Shown here piece after piece: positions 1-8,103 of a DNA stretch of 34,629 bases (the stretch's first letter is position 1; each line of letters opens with the position of its first letter). The position numbers and the translations under genes are program-made. This DNA is from a virus, in IMG/VR virus record IMGVR_UViG_3300029319_000207, positions 1 through 34,629 of that record; one strand, written 5' to 3'. The notes under the pieces are model-generated. The model searched no databases and had not been told where the DNA came from. It was given only the letters and a program-made list of their open reading frames with translations.

Positions 1-1
1 T

Positions 2-181
2 TATCTAATGAAGGCTAGAGAACAAATAAAGGCTGATTGGGATATAGAACGACCCCAAATGGTGGCCGATCTTTTGGCCCAATGTAGCACCTTACAAATG
101 GAAGCTAGAAGGAGCGGTCAGTATCACATCGCTTTAGGTGCTATAAATACGGCGGCTAAATTAGCGTCTCTTTGCTCATGA
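2..181 (+). CDS. Terminase small subunit, C-terminal part (5' cut by window edge)
   Basis: Open frame entering from the left edge and ending in a TGA that overlaps the ATG of the large terminase gene (ATGA). The visible 59 residues are mostly helical in character (REQIKADWDIERPQMVADLL, then a segment ending NTAAKLASLC). The small terminase subunit recognises phage DNA and loads the large subunit onto it, and it normally sits directly upstream of terL. The call rests on position and helical character; no DNA-binding domain is visible because the N-terminus is missing. Confidence 0.6.
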   Translation, partial: YLMKAREQIKADWDIERPQMVADLLAQCSTLQMEARRSGQYHIALGAINTAAKLASLCS

Positions 182-1518
182 GTATTTTAGAAACCGTAAA
201 GCAAGGGCATATATTACACGGCGAAGGATTATTCGAATTACCAAGCGTTAAAGAGGTGCAAGCAAAAGTTAATAAGGACCTTTTACCGCACCAAGAAAAG
301 TTTTGCTCCGATACTAAACACCGTAAATTAGCTCTAGTATGTGGTTTTGGTGCCGGTAAAACTTACGCCTTAGTTAGTAAAAGCATAATATTAGCTTCGA
401 TGAATGTCGGCTGTATTAGTGCAATATTTGAGCCTACGGCCCCTATGCTACGCGACATTCTTATGCGTACTATGAATGAATTATTAGAGGAGTGGGAAAT
501 ACCTTTTACTTTTAGAGCTAGTCCACTTCCGGAGTACCAACTTCAATTTAAAGAAGGCATTCATACGATTTTATTGCGTACTATTTTGACTTATCAAAGA
601 TTACGAGGGCAAAACTTATGTGCGGTAGGTTTCGACGAAGCCGATACGGTTAACAAACGTGACGCGGAGCAAGCAATGAATATGGCGTTAGCTAGACTTA
701 GATCAGGTAAGGTTCAACAATTTTACGCTACTACTACTCCCGAAGGTCATTCGTGGGCGTTCGACACTTTCGAAAAAAATGCTAAAGCCGATACACGGCT
801 AATAAAAGCTAAGTCGACCGATAATCCATTTTTGCCCGAAGGATTTGTTGATTCTTTACTAGAAAATTATCCTCCCCAACTAATACAGGCCTACCTAAAC
901 GGAAACTTCTGCAACTTAACTACCGGTCAGGTCTACGATAAATTTAATCGAAGCGAACACGTTTTAGCTAACGAGCCTTTTGTAGATGACAACGAGCCTT
1001 TACGAATAGGAATCGACTTTAACATTGGAAATATGAACGCTGTTATCGGCGTAGCGGTTGGGAATAAATTTATGGTTATAGATGAAATCGCTAAAAGTCA
1101 CGACACAGATTCAATCGCTAAAGAAATTAGAGGGCGTTACCCCTTTAACAAAATCTATATATATCCAGACGCTTCGGGCGGAAACCGAAGTACAAATGCT
1201 TCTAAGACCGATATCCAAATTTTAGAAAGTCATGGCTTTATTAATCAAAGTGCTTTATCTAACCCGCCCGTTAGGGATAGGGTAAATAGCGTTCAAGGAA
1301 TGTTTCTAAATGCTAAAGGCGAAAATAGATTAATGATTTCTAAAAAAGCCGTTAAACTTATTGAATGTTTAGAATTGCAAAGTTATAACGAAAGGGGAGA
1401 ACCCGATAAAGATGCGGGTTATGATCACATGAACGACGCTCTAGGATATATAACTTGGCGGTTGTTCAATCCCTTACACATGGGTGCGGGTCGTCGAACC
1501 GGAATTAGGCTTTATTAA
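178..1518 (+). CDS. terL: Terminase large subunit (packaging ATPase and nuclease)
   Basis: Motor that cuts and pumps phage DNA into the prohead through the portal. The 446-residue protein has a Walker A motif GFGAGKT at residues 56-62, a Walker B with catalytic acid at CAVGFDEAD (D153, E154) and a C-terminal RNase H-like nuclease domain starting at RIGIDF (D280), with late acidic residues D416 and D420 in YDHMNDALGY. The ATG at 178 overlaps the stop of the small subunit; a TTG two codons earlier is possible but less likely. The length is slightly short but complete for the family. All key residues are present. Confidence 0.95.
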   Translation: MSILETVKQGHILHGEGLFELPSVKEVQAKVNKDLLPHQEKFCSDTKHRKLALVCGFGAGKTYALVSKSIILASMNVGCISAIFEPTAPMLRDILMRTMNELLEEWEIPFTFRASPLPEYQLQFKEGIHTILLRTILTYQRLRGQNLCAVGFDEADTVNKRDAEQAMNMALARLRSGKVQQFYATTTPEGHSWAFDTFEKNAKADTRLIKAKSTDNPFLPEGFVDSLLENYPPQLIQAYLNGNFCNLTTGQVYDKFNRSEHVLANEPFVDDNEPLRIGIDFNIGNMNAVIGVAVGNKFMVIDEIAKSHDTDSIAKEIRGRYPFNKIYIYPDASGGNRSTNASKTDIQILESHGFINQSALSNPPVRDRVNSVQGMFLNAKGENRLMISKKAVKLIECLELQSYNERGEPDKDAGYDHMNDALGYITWRLFNPLHMGAGRRTGIRLY

Positions 1519-1556
1519 GATTATTGTCTAAAATAAAAACAAACTAAGAGGTCAAA

Positions 1557-2978
1557 GTGTACTCAGGTTACAACCACTATAATAGGCAAACTAATAGACA
1601 AGGTAATGATATAGATGACCCTAATAATACTTGGTATGCTCAGGAACCTCATTGGACATTAATAGAAGATTTACTAGGCGGTACTTATCAAATGCGAAGT
1701 AAGCATAGAAAGTATTTGATGCAAGAACCTAGAGAGCTTGACGAAAGTTACGATAATAGACTCGCCCGTAGTGTTTGCCCTCCTTATTACATCAGATTAG
1801 AACGTATGCTCGCCGGTATGCTAACCCGTAAACCTGTAAGGCTAAACGATACCGCCGATAATATTCGTGAGCAACTTTTTGACATTGATTTACAAGGTAA
1901 TGATTTAAATGTTTGGACCTACGAAACTACTCGAAAAATGATTCGTTACGGCCATATCGGAGTTTTAGTAGATGCCCCCGCTTCGGGTGCCGGCGGTAGA
2001 CCCTATTGGGTAACTTATACGCCGCGTGACATTTTAGGATATAGAACCGATATGATCGACGGCAAAGTAGAACTAACGCAACTACGTCTAAAAGAAAAAG
2101 TTGCCGAACCGGAGGGTCTTTACGGTGAAAAAATAGTAGAGCAAGTTAGGTTACTTACCCCCGATAGTTTTGAAATACACCGTAAAAATAGTAAAGGCGT
2201 ATATGTAAAACATGATGAAGGCCGTATGTCTTTAGGCCGCATACCTTTTTCCGTTGCTTATAGTAACCGACTTAACTTATTAGAAAGTAGACCTCCTATG
2301 TCAGATATAGCCGAACTAAATTTAAAAGCTTATCAAATACAAAGCGATCTCGATAATCAACTACATATAAGTGCCGTTCCTATGTTGGCTTTTTATGGCT
2401 TTCCCCAAAACGCAGAAGAAGTTTCGGCGGGCGTAGGCGAGGCGATAGCTTTCCCTCCCGAAGGTAGAGCGGAATATATTGAACCCGATGGCAAAAGTTA
2501 CGAAGCTCAGTTTAAAAGGTTAGAAAAATTAGAGGGTCAAATAAATGAATTAGGATTAGCGGCAGTATTAGGTCAAAAACTTTCGGCGGAAACGGCGGAG
2601 GCAAAACGTATAGACCGTTCGCAAGGCGACTCGACGATGATGGTCGTGGCCCAACAAGTACAAGATATGATTGATAACTGCCTTAAGTTTCACGGTCAAT
2701 ATTTAAACTCCGAAGCCGGTACTTGTTTTGTTAATAGAGACTTCTTATCGCAACGTTTAGAGCCACAAGAAATACAAGCTTACTTACAGCTATATACTTC
2801 GGGTTCTATTACGCAAAAGACATTATTAGACCAACTTACCGAAGGGGAAGTATTAGGCGATGAATTTGATGTAGAGGAAGAAGTCGAGGCCACTCAAAGT
2901 GGCGGTTTAGTAGAAATGGCTAGACCTACGCCGCAAGCCGAACCCGACGAGCCTACCGAAGAAGATGACGCGGCTTAA
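1557..2978 (+). CDS. Portal protein (DUF4055-like)
   Basis: Forms the ring at one capsid vertex through which DNA is packaged and leaves. The 473-residue protein resembles DUF4055 portal proteins: an N-terminal segment with RSVCPPYYIRLERMLAGM at about residues 73-90, a middle region with YTPRDILGYR, and a helical part with AAVLGQKLSAETAEAKRIDR. The last 30 residues are acidic (EPDEPTEEDDAA), which is common for portals. Start is GTG at 1557, chosen because an AGAGG ribosome site lies 5-6 bases upstream. It sits between terL and the minor head protein, as expected. Confidence 0.9.
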   Translation: MYSGYNHYNRQTNRQGNDIDDPNNTWYAQEPHWTLIEDLLGGTYQMRSKHRKYLMQEPRELDESYDNRLARSVCPPYYIRLERMLAGMLTRKPVRLNDTADNIREQLFDIDLQGNDLNVWTYETTRKMIRYGHIGVLVDAPASGAGGRPYWVTYTPRDILGYRTDMIDGKVELTQLRLKEKVAEPEGLYGEKIVEQVRLLTPDSFEIHRKNSKGVYVKHDEGRMSLGRIPFSVAYSNRLNLLESRPPMSDIAELNLKAYQIQSDLDNQLHISAVPMLAFYGFPQNAEEVSAGVGEAIAFPPEGRAEYIEPDGKSYEAQFKRLEKLEGQINELGLAAVLGQKLSAETAEAKRIDRSQGDSTMMVVAQQVQDMIDNCLKFHGQYLNSEAGTCFVNRDFLSQRLEPQEIQAYLQLYTSGSITQKTLLDQLTEGEVLGDEFDVEEEVEATQSGGLVEMARPTPQAEPDEPTEEDDAA

Positions 2979-2981
2979 AAA

Positions 2982-4157
2982 ATGTCTATTCCGGAAAGTT
3001 TTTATAGAGAGGCTATTGACTTAAATAGATATAGCAACCGGATAGCACGCCGTATTGTAACGAATTACAACGATATAATTTTAGACCTTACTTTTAAATT
3101 AGCGACTATAGACGAAGTTACGTCGCCGGCTACCGTAGCTCGAATTAGAAGTATGCTTTTACAAATGAAAGAAAGTTTGGAGGGTTGGTCAGTAGAAAAT
3201 ACCGCCTATGTAGCAGACCAACTTCAAAGTCTTTCTTTATTTCAAAGCGATTTTGTTCGAAATGAATTACAAAAAGCTTTACCGGTAGGTGCCGCAAACG
3301 TAAATAGCGTTCAAATATCCGGCGACTTTGCCCGCAGCATTGTTTATACAGACCCTACCGAAATAAATGTTTTAACTTTACCTACTTTAGAAAGTCAAGT
3401 TAGACGTACTTTTAATTTAACTGCCGCTAAAGGTTCGGCGATAACTTTACCTAACGGCGAAGTAGTAGAAAAAGCTTTTCGCGGTATAGCCGCTTCGCAA
3501 GCCGAGTTTATATCAAGAGAAATAAGAGTTGGTATTACCGAAGGCGAATCTATTCCTAAAATAGCTAAACGTTTAAGAGGTCGTTTGCAGTTTGGTAAAA
3601 ACCAAGAAATGACTGCAAAAGCTCAAGCTTTAGCGGGTGGAACAGGAATAAGGTTAGCTAATAACCAAGTAAGTACTATCGTAAGAACTTCCGTAAACCA
3701 AGTACAAAATATGGCAAGCCAAGCTGTTTATATGGCTAATCAAGATGTCACTAAAAAATATGAATACGTTGCGATATTAGATGCGAGGACAACGGCTTTA
3801 TGTGGAAGTTTAGACGGTAAGCATTTCGAATATGGTAAAGGACCTATGCCGCCGCAACATTTTAATTGCCGTTCGAGTACAGTACCGGTTATAGATGATG
3901 AAGATTTACGGCGTAGGTTTCCTGATACTAGACCAAGCGAAGTAGGTAGGGTGCCACAAGATGTAAGTTATCCAAACTGGTTAAAAGATAATCCTGATAT
4001 GCAAAGTAAAGCTTTAGGTAATAAAAAAAAGTTTTTTAATTATCTAATAAATTCAAAAAAAGAAAGTCCTCGTAACGCCTTGCGTAAAATAATAAGTGAA
4101 GACGGAACTGAGCTAAGTTTAAGAGAATTAATAGAAAAATATCCAAAAGTCGGATAA
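2982..4157 (+). CDS. Minor head / head morphogenesis protein (phage Mu gpF-like)
   Basis: Minor capsid protein made next to the portal in many siphoviruses, probably acting in early head assembly. The diagnostic part is at about residues 262-300: LDARTTALCGSLDGK followed by PPQHFNCRSS, the Cys/His pattern of the Mu gpF-like domain. The N-terminal two thirds are helical. A tail of about 60 residues (after YPNWLKDNP, rich in Lys) follows the domain. It starts 3 bases after the portal stop. The family is clear; the role of the C-terminal extension is not known. Confidence 0.88.
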   Translation: MSIPESFYREAIDLNRYSNRIARRIVTNYNDIILDLTFKLATIDEVTSPATVARIRSMLLQMKESLEGWSVENTAYVADQLQSLSLFQSDFVRNELQKALPVGAANVNSVQISGDFARSIVYTDPTEINVLTLPTLESQVRRTFNLTAAKGSAITLPNGEVVEKAFRGIAASQAEFISREIRVGITEGESIPKIAKRLRGRLQFGKNQEMTAKAQALAGGTGIRLANNQVSTIVRTSVNQVQNMASQAVYMANQDVTKKYEYVAILDARTTALCGSLDGKHFEYGKGPMPPQHFNCRSSTVPVIDDEDLRRRFPDTRPSEVGRVPQDVSYPNWLKDNPDMQSKALGNKKKFFNYLINSKKESPRNALRKIISEDGTELSLRELIEKYPKVG

Positions 4158-4182
4158 ACTAAACTTAGTTGCTTTACAAACT

Positions 4183-4251
4183 ATGCCTTCACACTACGGA
4201 AAAATGGGTACGACTAAGAAAAAAAAGAAAAAAAAAGGTGGTAAAAAGTAA
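4183..4251 (+). CDS. Tiny lysine-rich protein (22 aa)
   Basis: Reads MPSHYGKMGTT and then a run of lysines with GGKK at the end; more than half the residues are Lys or Gly. The stop TAA shares its last A with the ATG of the next small gene (TAATG), the coupling used throughout this genome, which favours real translation. From memory, peptides starting MPxHYG with a poly-Lys tail occur next to capsid genes of marine phages. Function is unknown; nucleic acid binding or packaging inside the head is possible. Too short to be certain. Confidence 0.5.
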   Translation: MPSHYGKMGTTKKKKKKKGGKK

Positions 4252-4346
4252 TGGCCTCAAAGTTATTTGAAAAGCTCTCAAAAGGCAAGCAAAAACCTAA
4301 AGTAAAAAAAGATGAGCCGAAAACTAAGAAGAGTAGCAAGGGATAA
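4251..4346 (+). CDS. Tiny lysine-rich protein (31 aa)
   Basis: Begins MASKLFEKLSKGKQKP and ends KTKKSSKG; about 13 of 31 residues are lysine. The ATG overlaps the previous stop as TAATG, and the last 35 bases overlap the next gene in another frame. Not recognised. Its basic charge matches all its neighbours between the minor head protein and the scaffold. Confidence 0.45.
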   Translation: MASKLFEKLSKGKQKPKVKKDEPKTKKSSKG

Positions 4347-4545
4347 AAAAACCGGTGTCCCTAAAAAATATCTAAGTGGCTCTAAAAATAGGGCCGCTAA
4401 AGCTGCGGAAATAAAAAAAACCGCCGAACTTTATAAAAAAGGTTTATTTATAGATATAAAAGCCGTACAAAAATCAAGGGTTGAACAAAATGTCAACAAG
4501 ACCAAAAGCAAAACCACTAAACGCAAGCGTCGTAAAAGCACTTAA
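4312..4545 (+). CDS. Small basic head-region protein (77 aa)
   Basis: Strongly basic protein beginning MSRKLRRVARDKKTGVPKKY with SGSKNRAAKAAEIKKTAELY, ending in a Lys/Arg/Thr-rich tail (KTTKRKRRKST). The pattern ARDKKTGxPKKY...EIKKTAxxYKxG is one I associate with small proteins of marine phages; its function is not known. It overlaps the upstream 31-aa gene by 35 bases and the downstream gene by 56 bases, both in other frames. It may be an internal head or DNA-binding protein, judged by charge and location only. Confidence 0.65.
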   Translation: MSRKLRRVARDKKTGVPKKYLSGSKNRAAKAAEIKKTAELYKKGLFIDIKAVQKSRVEQNVNKTKSKTTKRKRRKST

Positions 4546-4741
4546 AAAAAAGGCCGAAGGCACTAAATTTAAGTACGGCGAGTTAGCTGCTGTATATAGA
4601 AAAGGTCAAGGTGCTTATTTAGGCGGTGGCTCTAGGAATGTAAGTATGGCGGCGTGGGCTATGGGTCGTGTTAATAGTTATATGCGTGGCGATAAAGCTA
4701 GAACCGTTGATATGGCTATCTATAAAAGGTATAGAAAATGA
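4490..4741 (+). CDS. Small basic protein with YRKGQGAYL / WAMxRVN domain (83 aa)
   Basis: Single-domain basic protein whose core reads YGELAAVYRKGQGAYLGGGS, then RNVSMAAWAMGRVNSYMRG. The family is shared by marine phages and large viruses; no function is established that I know of. A second copy forms the N-terminal domain of the leftward gene at 26587-27978 (about 29 identities in 51 aligned positions by eye). I chose the ATG at 4490 over a TTG at 4481. It overlaps the previous gene by 56 bases, and its TGA overlaps the next ATG (ATGA). Confidence 0.75.
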   Translation: MSTRPKAKPLNASVVKALKKKAEGTKFKYGELAAVYRKGQGAYLGGGSRNVSMAAWAMGRVNSYMRGDKARTVDMAIYKRYRK

Positions 4742-5019
4742 GTATTAAAAGGGGTGGACATACTTTTGAAGGAGTCGATAAACCTATAAGAACTCCTAAT
4801 CATTCGAGTGGTAAGTCCCACGCCGTAGTAATAAAACAGGGCGACGGTTTTAAATTAATTAGATTTGGTATGCAGGGTGCAAAAACTAAACCGCCCCGTA
4901 AAGGAGAGTCCGATGCCGATAAAGCAAAACGTAAATCTTTTAAAGCTAGACACGCTAAAAATATTGCAAAAGGAAAAACGAGTGCGGCATATTGGGCTAA
5001 TCGTGTAAAGTGGAGTTAA
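4738..5019 (+). CDS. Small basic conserved phage protein (93 aa)
   Basis: Contains PIRTPNHSSGKSHAVVI, IRFGMQGAKTKPP, and RKSFKARHAKNIAKGKTSAA followed by YWANRVKW. I recognise this as a widespread small protein family of marine phages and some large viruses, with a conserved FKARHAKNIAKGKxSAAYWA segment, but without a known function. It is coupled to the preceding gene by ATGA and closes the basic cluster before the scaffold gene. The high Lys/Arg content and location suggest a head-associated or nucleic-acid-binding role (inference). Confidence 0.75.
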   Translation: MSIKRGGHTFEGVDKPIRTPNHSSGKSHAVVIKQGDGFKLIRFGMQGAKTKPPRKGESDADKAKRKSFKARHAKNIAKGKTSAAYWANRVKWS

Positions 5020-5049
5020 TATTTAATTAAATTAGTTTACGACTTTTTT

Positions 5050-5736
5050 ATGTCTGAAGAAAACAAAGAGGTGGCTACGCCCCCAACTAATAATAACGAG
5101 ATCGAACTTCTTAAAGAATCCGTTAAAAAATTAGAAGCTAAAAATTACGAGCTTATAGGTAAATTAAAAAACCAAAAAGAGGAAAAAGCTGTTCCCGACG
5201 ACTACGAAAGTCTGTTAGCGTTTAAACAAAAAAGGGAGCAAGAAGATTTAGAAAAAGCCGGTAAATATGAAGAATCAAAACAGGCTTTAGAACAACAATA
5301 TCGTGACCGGTCCGCCGAAGATAAAAAACGTATCGAAATTTTAGAGGCTAGAAATAAAGAATTAGAACTAATAACCCCCGCTTTACAAGCTTTAAACGAA
5401 ATAACTCACGACCCCGAACTTGTTTTAAATAATTTAGTACCTAAAGAAAAAATACAAATAAAAGACGGGGTGCCGGTAGTCGTTGACGGATATGAACAAT
5501 TGCCGGTTCAAGATTATGTAAAAAATAAATTAGAAAAAGAAAAACCTTATTTACTTAAAAATAAAACTATAAGCGGTGGCGGTGCACCCGTAGCTAGACC
5601 GACCAACGATAATTTTAGTGAAGAAATGCTAAAACCCTTTTTAAAAGAAACCGAAAGTTTAGTTGAACAACGCCAAATTTACCTAAAGGATAAAGAACTT
5701 TGGCAAAAGTTGAGAGATGTTGCGAAATCACGCTAG
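5050..5736 (+). CDS. Capsid scaffolding protein
   Basis: The 228-residue protein is highly charged and mostly coiled coil (about residues 15-110, rich in Glu/Lys/Leu with heptads such as IELLKESVKKLEAKNYELI). It ends in a small basic-acidic helical segment (WQKLRDVAKSR), the usual capsid-binding end of scaffolds. It lies directly before the major capsid gene, where siphoviruses keep the scaffold. No head maturation protease was recognised between portal and capsid, so the head may mature without proteolysis. The call is from composition and order. Confidence 0.8.
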   Translation: MSEENKEVATPPTNNNEIELLKESVKKLEAKNYELIGKLKNQKEEKAVPDDYESLLAFKQKREQEDLEKAGKYEESKQALEQQYRDRSAEDKKRIEILEARNKELELITPALQALNEITHDPELVLNNLVPKEKIQIKDGVPVVVDGYEQLPVQDYVKNKLEKEKPYLLKNKTISGGGAPVARPTNDNFSEEMLKPFLKETESLVEQRQIYLKDKELWQKLRDVAKSR

Positions 5737-5739
5737 TAT
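5710..5739 (+). promoter_or_regulatory. Possible promoter before the capsid gene
   Basis: TTGAGA at 5710-5715 and TAGTAT at 5734-5739 are 18 bases apart and precede a 70-base leader of the major capsid gene. The TAGTAT hexamer also occurs in the intergenic motifs near 25195 and 33752. The -35 part lies inside the scaffold gene. This is only a weak sigma-70-like match; chance is a real alternative in AT-rich DNA. Confidence 0.25.
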
Positions 5740-5809
5740 ATAACAAATGGTAGAGCTACGCCGAGCCAGATAGGGTTACGCCCACACCGTAAATTTATTT
5801 CTTAAAAAC

Positions 5810-6838
5810 ATGGGAGTTTTGAGGAGCGATTTAATCATTCCAGAGATTTTTACTCCGTATGTCATAGAGCAAACAACACAAAGAGATTCATTCCTTGCTA
5901 GTGGTGTGGTCGCTCCTATGGCCGAGTTAAATGCTACTGAGGGTGGTGATTTCGTAAACGTACCTTTTTTCTCTGCGAACCTAACCGGAGACTTTGAGGT
6001 TTTATCTGATTCTAGTTCTTTAACACCTAGTAAAATTACTACCGACAAACAAGTTGGTGTTATTTTGCATCGTGGTAGAGCTTTCGAATCTCGTGACTTA
6101 GCTGCTTTAGCATCGGGTGCCGACCCAATGGCTGCTATTGGTCAAAAAATTGGTGCTTATATAGCTAACCAAAGACAAAAAGATTTACTTGCTTGCCTTG
6201 ACGGAGTATTTGGCTCTATAAACGCTAACGATAGTAACTCTGCTTTCTTCGGTTTAACTATTGACTCCGAATCAGGAGATACACCTACAGGTTTAAGTCC
6301 TAAACACGTTGCTAAAGCACGTTCTATTTTAGGAGATCAAGGCGATAAGCTTACAGCCGTTTGTATGCACAGCAAAGTATATTACGACTTGGTTGAGCGT
6401 AAAATGGTTGATTACGTTTTAGCTTCCGACGGTAACGGCGGTTCAGCTACAGCTAGTGGTGGAACTATCGCACCGGCTTACGGTGGCGACGGTACTGTAC
6501 CTACTTATTGCGGACTTAGAGTAATTGTTTCCGACGACGTTTCTACTACTGGTAGTGGAGCATCTACGGAATACAGCACTTATTTCTTTACGCAAGGTGC
6601 AGTTGCTAGTGGAGAACAGGCCGGCCTAACTACTGAAACAGACAGAGATATTCTGGCTAAATCAGACGCTATGGCGGTTGACCTTCATTATTGTTATCAC
6701 CCCGTAGGTGCTAAATGGGCTGTTACTACAGTTAACCCCAATAGAACTCAATTAGGAACCGTAGCTAACTGGTCGAAAGTTTACGAGACAAAGAACATTG
6801 GTATCGTTAGGGCGACTAACGTTTCCACACAAGATTAG
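5810..6838 (+). CDS. Major capsid protein
   Basis: The 342-residue shell subunit, expected HK97 fold. The N-terminal part SDLIIPEIFTPYVIEQTTQR, the middle segment with EGGDFVNVPFF and LHRGRAFESRDLAALASGAD, the AYIANQRQKDLLACLDG helix, and the late HPVGAKWAVTTVNPNRTQL are typical of coat proteins of this type in marine siphoviruses. It lies between scaffold and decoration genes. The 73-base leader upstream is the longest gap in the head region, in keeping with separate strong expression. No N-terminal delta domain is evident, as expected when a separate scaffold exists. Confidence 0.92.
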   Translation: MGVLRSDLIIPEIFTPYVIEQTTQRDSFLASGVVAPMAELNATEGGDFVNVPFFSANLTGDFEVLSDSSSLTPSKITTDKQVGVILHRGRAFESRDLAALASGADPMAAIGQKIGAYIANQRQKDLLACLDGVFGSINANDSNSAFFGLTIDSESGDTPTGLSPKHVAKARSILGDQGDKLTAVCMHSKVYYDLVERKMVDYVLASDGNGGSATASGGTIAPAYGGDGTVPTYCGLRVIVSDDVSTTGSGASTEYSTYFFTQGAVASGEQAGLTTETDRDILAKSDAMAVDLHYCYHPVGAKWAVTTVNPNRTQLGTVANWSKVYETKNIGIVRATNVSTQD

Positions 6839-6850
6839 AGGTAATTTATT

Positions 6851-7216
6851 ATGCCATCTATTTTCGAAGCCACAGCCGGTAAGCTTATCGGTCCTACTAA
6901 CGGTGGGTCTGTAACTCAAGCTACAAACAAATCTACGGCTGTCACTCTAAACACTGAATCCGGTGTTATTACTACTAATAACGCGGCTTTAGCTGACGCT
7001 GCGGAAGTTACTTTCCAAGTTAATAACGATAAGGTAGCTGCGACCGACGTTCCACAAATTGCTATTGCATCAGGCGGAACTGCGGGAGCCTACTTAGCTA
7101 CGGTTAGTGCTGTAGCGGCAGGTTCTTTTAAGGTTTCCATTTCAAACGTATCTGGTGGAGCTTTATCCGAAGCTATCGTAATTAACTTTGTTGTATCTAA
7201 AGCATCCTCAAGTTAA
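6851..7216 (+). CDS. Putative capsid decoration protein
   Basis: A 121-residue Ala/Ser/Thr/Val-rich beta protein: GGSVTQATNKSTAVTLN, then INxNNAALADAAEVTFQVNN, YLATVSAVAAGSFKVSIS and NVSGGALSEAIVINFVV. The pattern is common just after the capsid gene in marine phages, and by position it is probably an outer capsid decoration protein. A GAGG ribosome site precedes the ATG. Its stop TAA overlaps the next ATG (TAATG). The exact role is inferred from gene order and composition. Confidence 0.65.
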   Translation: MPSIFEATAGKLIGPTNGGSVTQATNKSTAVTLNTESGVITTNNAALADAAEVTFQVNNDKVAATDVPQIAIASGGTAGAYLATVSAVAAGSFKVSISNVSGGALSEAIVINFVVSKASSS

Positions 7217-7365
7217 TGGGTATGTTCGCCTTTAGGCGTATGAGGGAACAAGAAGCTGCCAAAACGGTGGCTTCTAAACCTCCTATAAAAAAAGTAAAAA
7301 CTAAACCTAAAGTAAAAAATGGCAATCTCGATAAACGCGACGGTAGGCAACGCGTCAGCAAATAG
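7216..7365 (+). CDS. Small basic head-region protein (49 aa)
   Basis: Begins MGMFAFRRMREQEAAKTVAS and continues KPPIKKVKTKPKVKNGN, ending in a basic tail. The MFxFRRMREQEAA start followed by a Lys/Pro tail is one I associate with small proteins found between decoration and connector genes in marine phages. It is coupled to the preceding gene by TAATG and its last 47 bases overlap the connector gene in another frame. Function unknown. Confidence 0.6.
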   Translation: MGMFAFRRMREQEAAKTVASKPPIKKVKTKPKVKNGNLDKRDGRQRVSK

Positions 7366-7879
7366 TTACGTTACGTTATCTGAGGCCAACGCTATTGTCG
7401 AAGGCTTGATATTAGATGATGATGTTTCGGCTTGGGACGGGTCAAACACGGATAATAAAAATAGAGCGTTATATACCGCAACGATAAGAATCGACCGTGA
7501 AAGATTTATCGGTGCGAGGGTTACTAACACGCAAGCATTACAGTGGCCTCGTCAGGGGGTAAGAAAACCTGATACTTATATAAATACTTACTCGGTCGGG
7601 TTTCCTTTTCGTATTTCTACAGATTATTTTGCGGAAGATGAGATACCGGAGCAAGTTAAAAAAGCTCAAGTTATATTAGCGGTTTATTTAAACAACAATA
7701 GAGATGGGTTAGGATTATCGGGTCTAGAGGATTACAAAAAAGTAAAACTTGGTAATCTAGACGTAGAGCCTAATTTTTACGGTGCGGTCGGTGCCGATAG
7801 AGTGCCGCCGTTATTCGAAAGGTATTTTACCGGTTTAAGAATTAGCGGTCCAAGTAACATAGCTATTAAAAGGAGTTAA
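7319..7879 (+). CDS. Head-tail connector / adaptor (DnaT-like family)
   Basis: A 186-residue protein with ASANSYVTLSEANAIVEG near the N-terminus and the ALQWPRQGV motif at about residues 75-83, which mark the phage family often annotated as putative DnaT-like ssDNA-binding protein. In phages of this layout it occupies the place of the first head-tail adaptor that docks below the portal. The ATG lies inside the preceding small gene. I favour the connector role because of gene order; the DnaT label probably reflects weak similarity only. Confidence 0.75.
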   Translation: MAISINATVGNASANSYVTLSEANAIVEGLILDDDVSAWDGSNTDNKNRALYTATIRIDRERFIGARVTNTQALQWPRQGVRKPDTYINTYSVGFPFRISTDYFAEDEIPEQVKKAQVILAVYLNNNRDGLGLSGLEDYKKVKLGNLDVEPNFYGAVGADRVPPLFERYFTGLRISGPSNIAIKRS

Positions 7880-7881
7880 TT

Positions 7882-8103
7882 ATGAGCTACTATCCCGCCG
7901 CAAAGATTATTAACGATACAGCCGCCCATACGGGTCGTTTTGGTTGTATAAAAGCTTTGCAAGATTCTGTTATTAATACTTTAGTAGCGGAAAACATATC
8001 GGGCGATCTTACCGGTTTACAGTTTAAAAGTAATACCGCTATAGAAGGAATTATTACGAGCGTAAAATTAGATAGCGGAACCGTAATCGCATATTTAGTC
8101 TAA
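7882..8103 (+). CDS. Small neck-region protein of unknown function (73 aa)
   Basis: Begins MSYYPAAKIINDTAAHTGRF and contains GDLTGLQFKSNTAIEGIITS, ending in DSGTVIAYLV. The start MSYYPxxxxINDTAAHTGxFGCI is a pattern I associate with a small conserved protein in marine phage structural modules. Probably a beta-rich virion protein, but its job is not known. A good AGGAG site lies before the ATG, and the stop overlaps the next ATG. Confidence 0.65.
   Translation: MSYYPAAKIINDTAAHTGRFGCIKALQDSVINTLVAENISGDLTGLQFKSNTAIEGIITSVKLDSGTVIAYLV

Noticed and set aside
5020-5049. AT palindrome ATTTAATTAAAT followed by six T before the scaffold gene, as terminator
   Set aside because: A stem of only A-T pairs would be too weak, and the T run directly precedes the scaffold ATG in a continuous late operon.
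5776-6048. Leftward 90-aa frame across the start of the capsid gene
   Set aside because: It lies opposite the major capsid gene, has no ribosome site and reads as low-sense complement; a shadow of the capsid gene.
7319-7879. Replication role (DnaT-like) for the connector gene
   Set aside because: The family is often labelled DnaT-like, but position between capsid and head-closure genes makes a structural head-tail adaptor far more likely.
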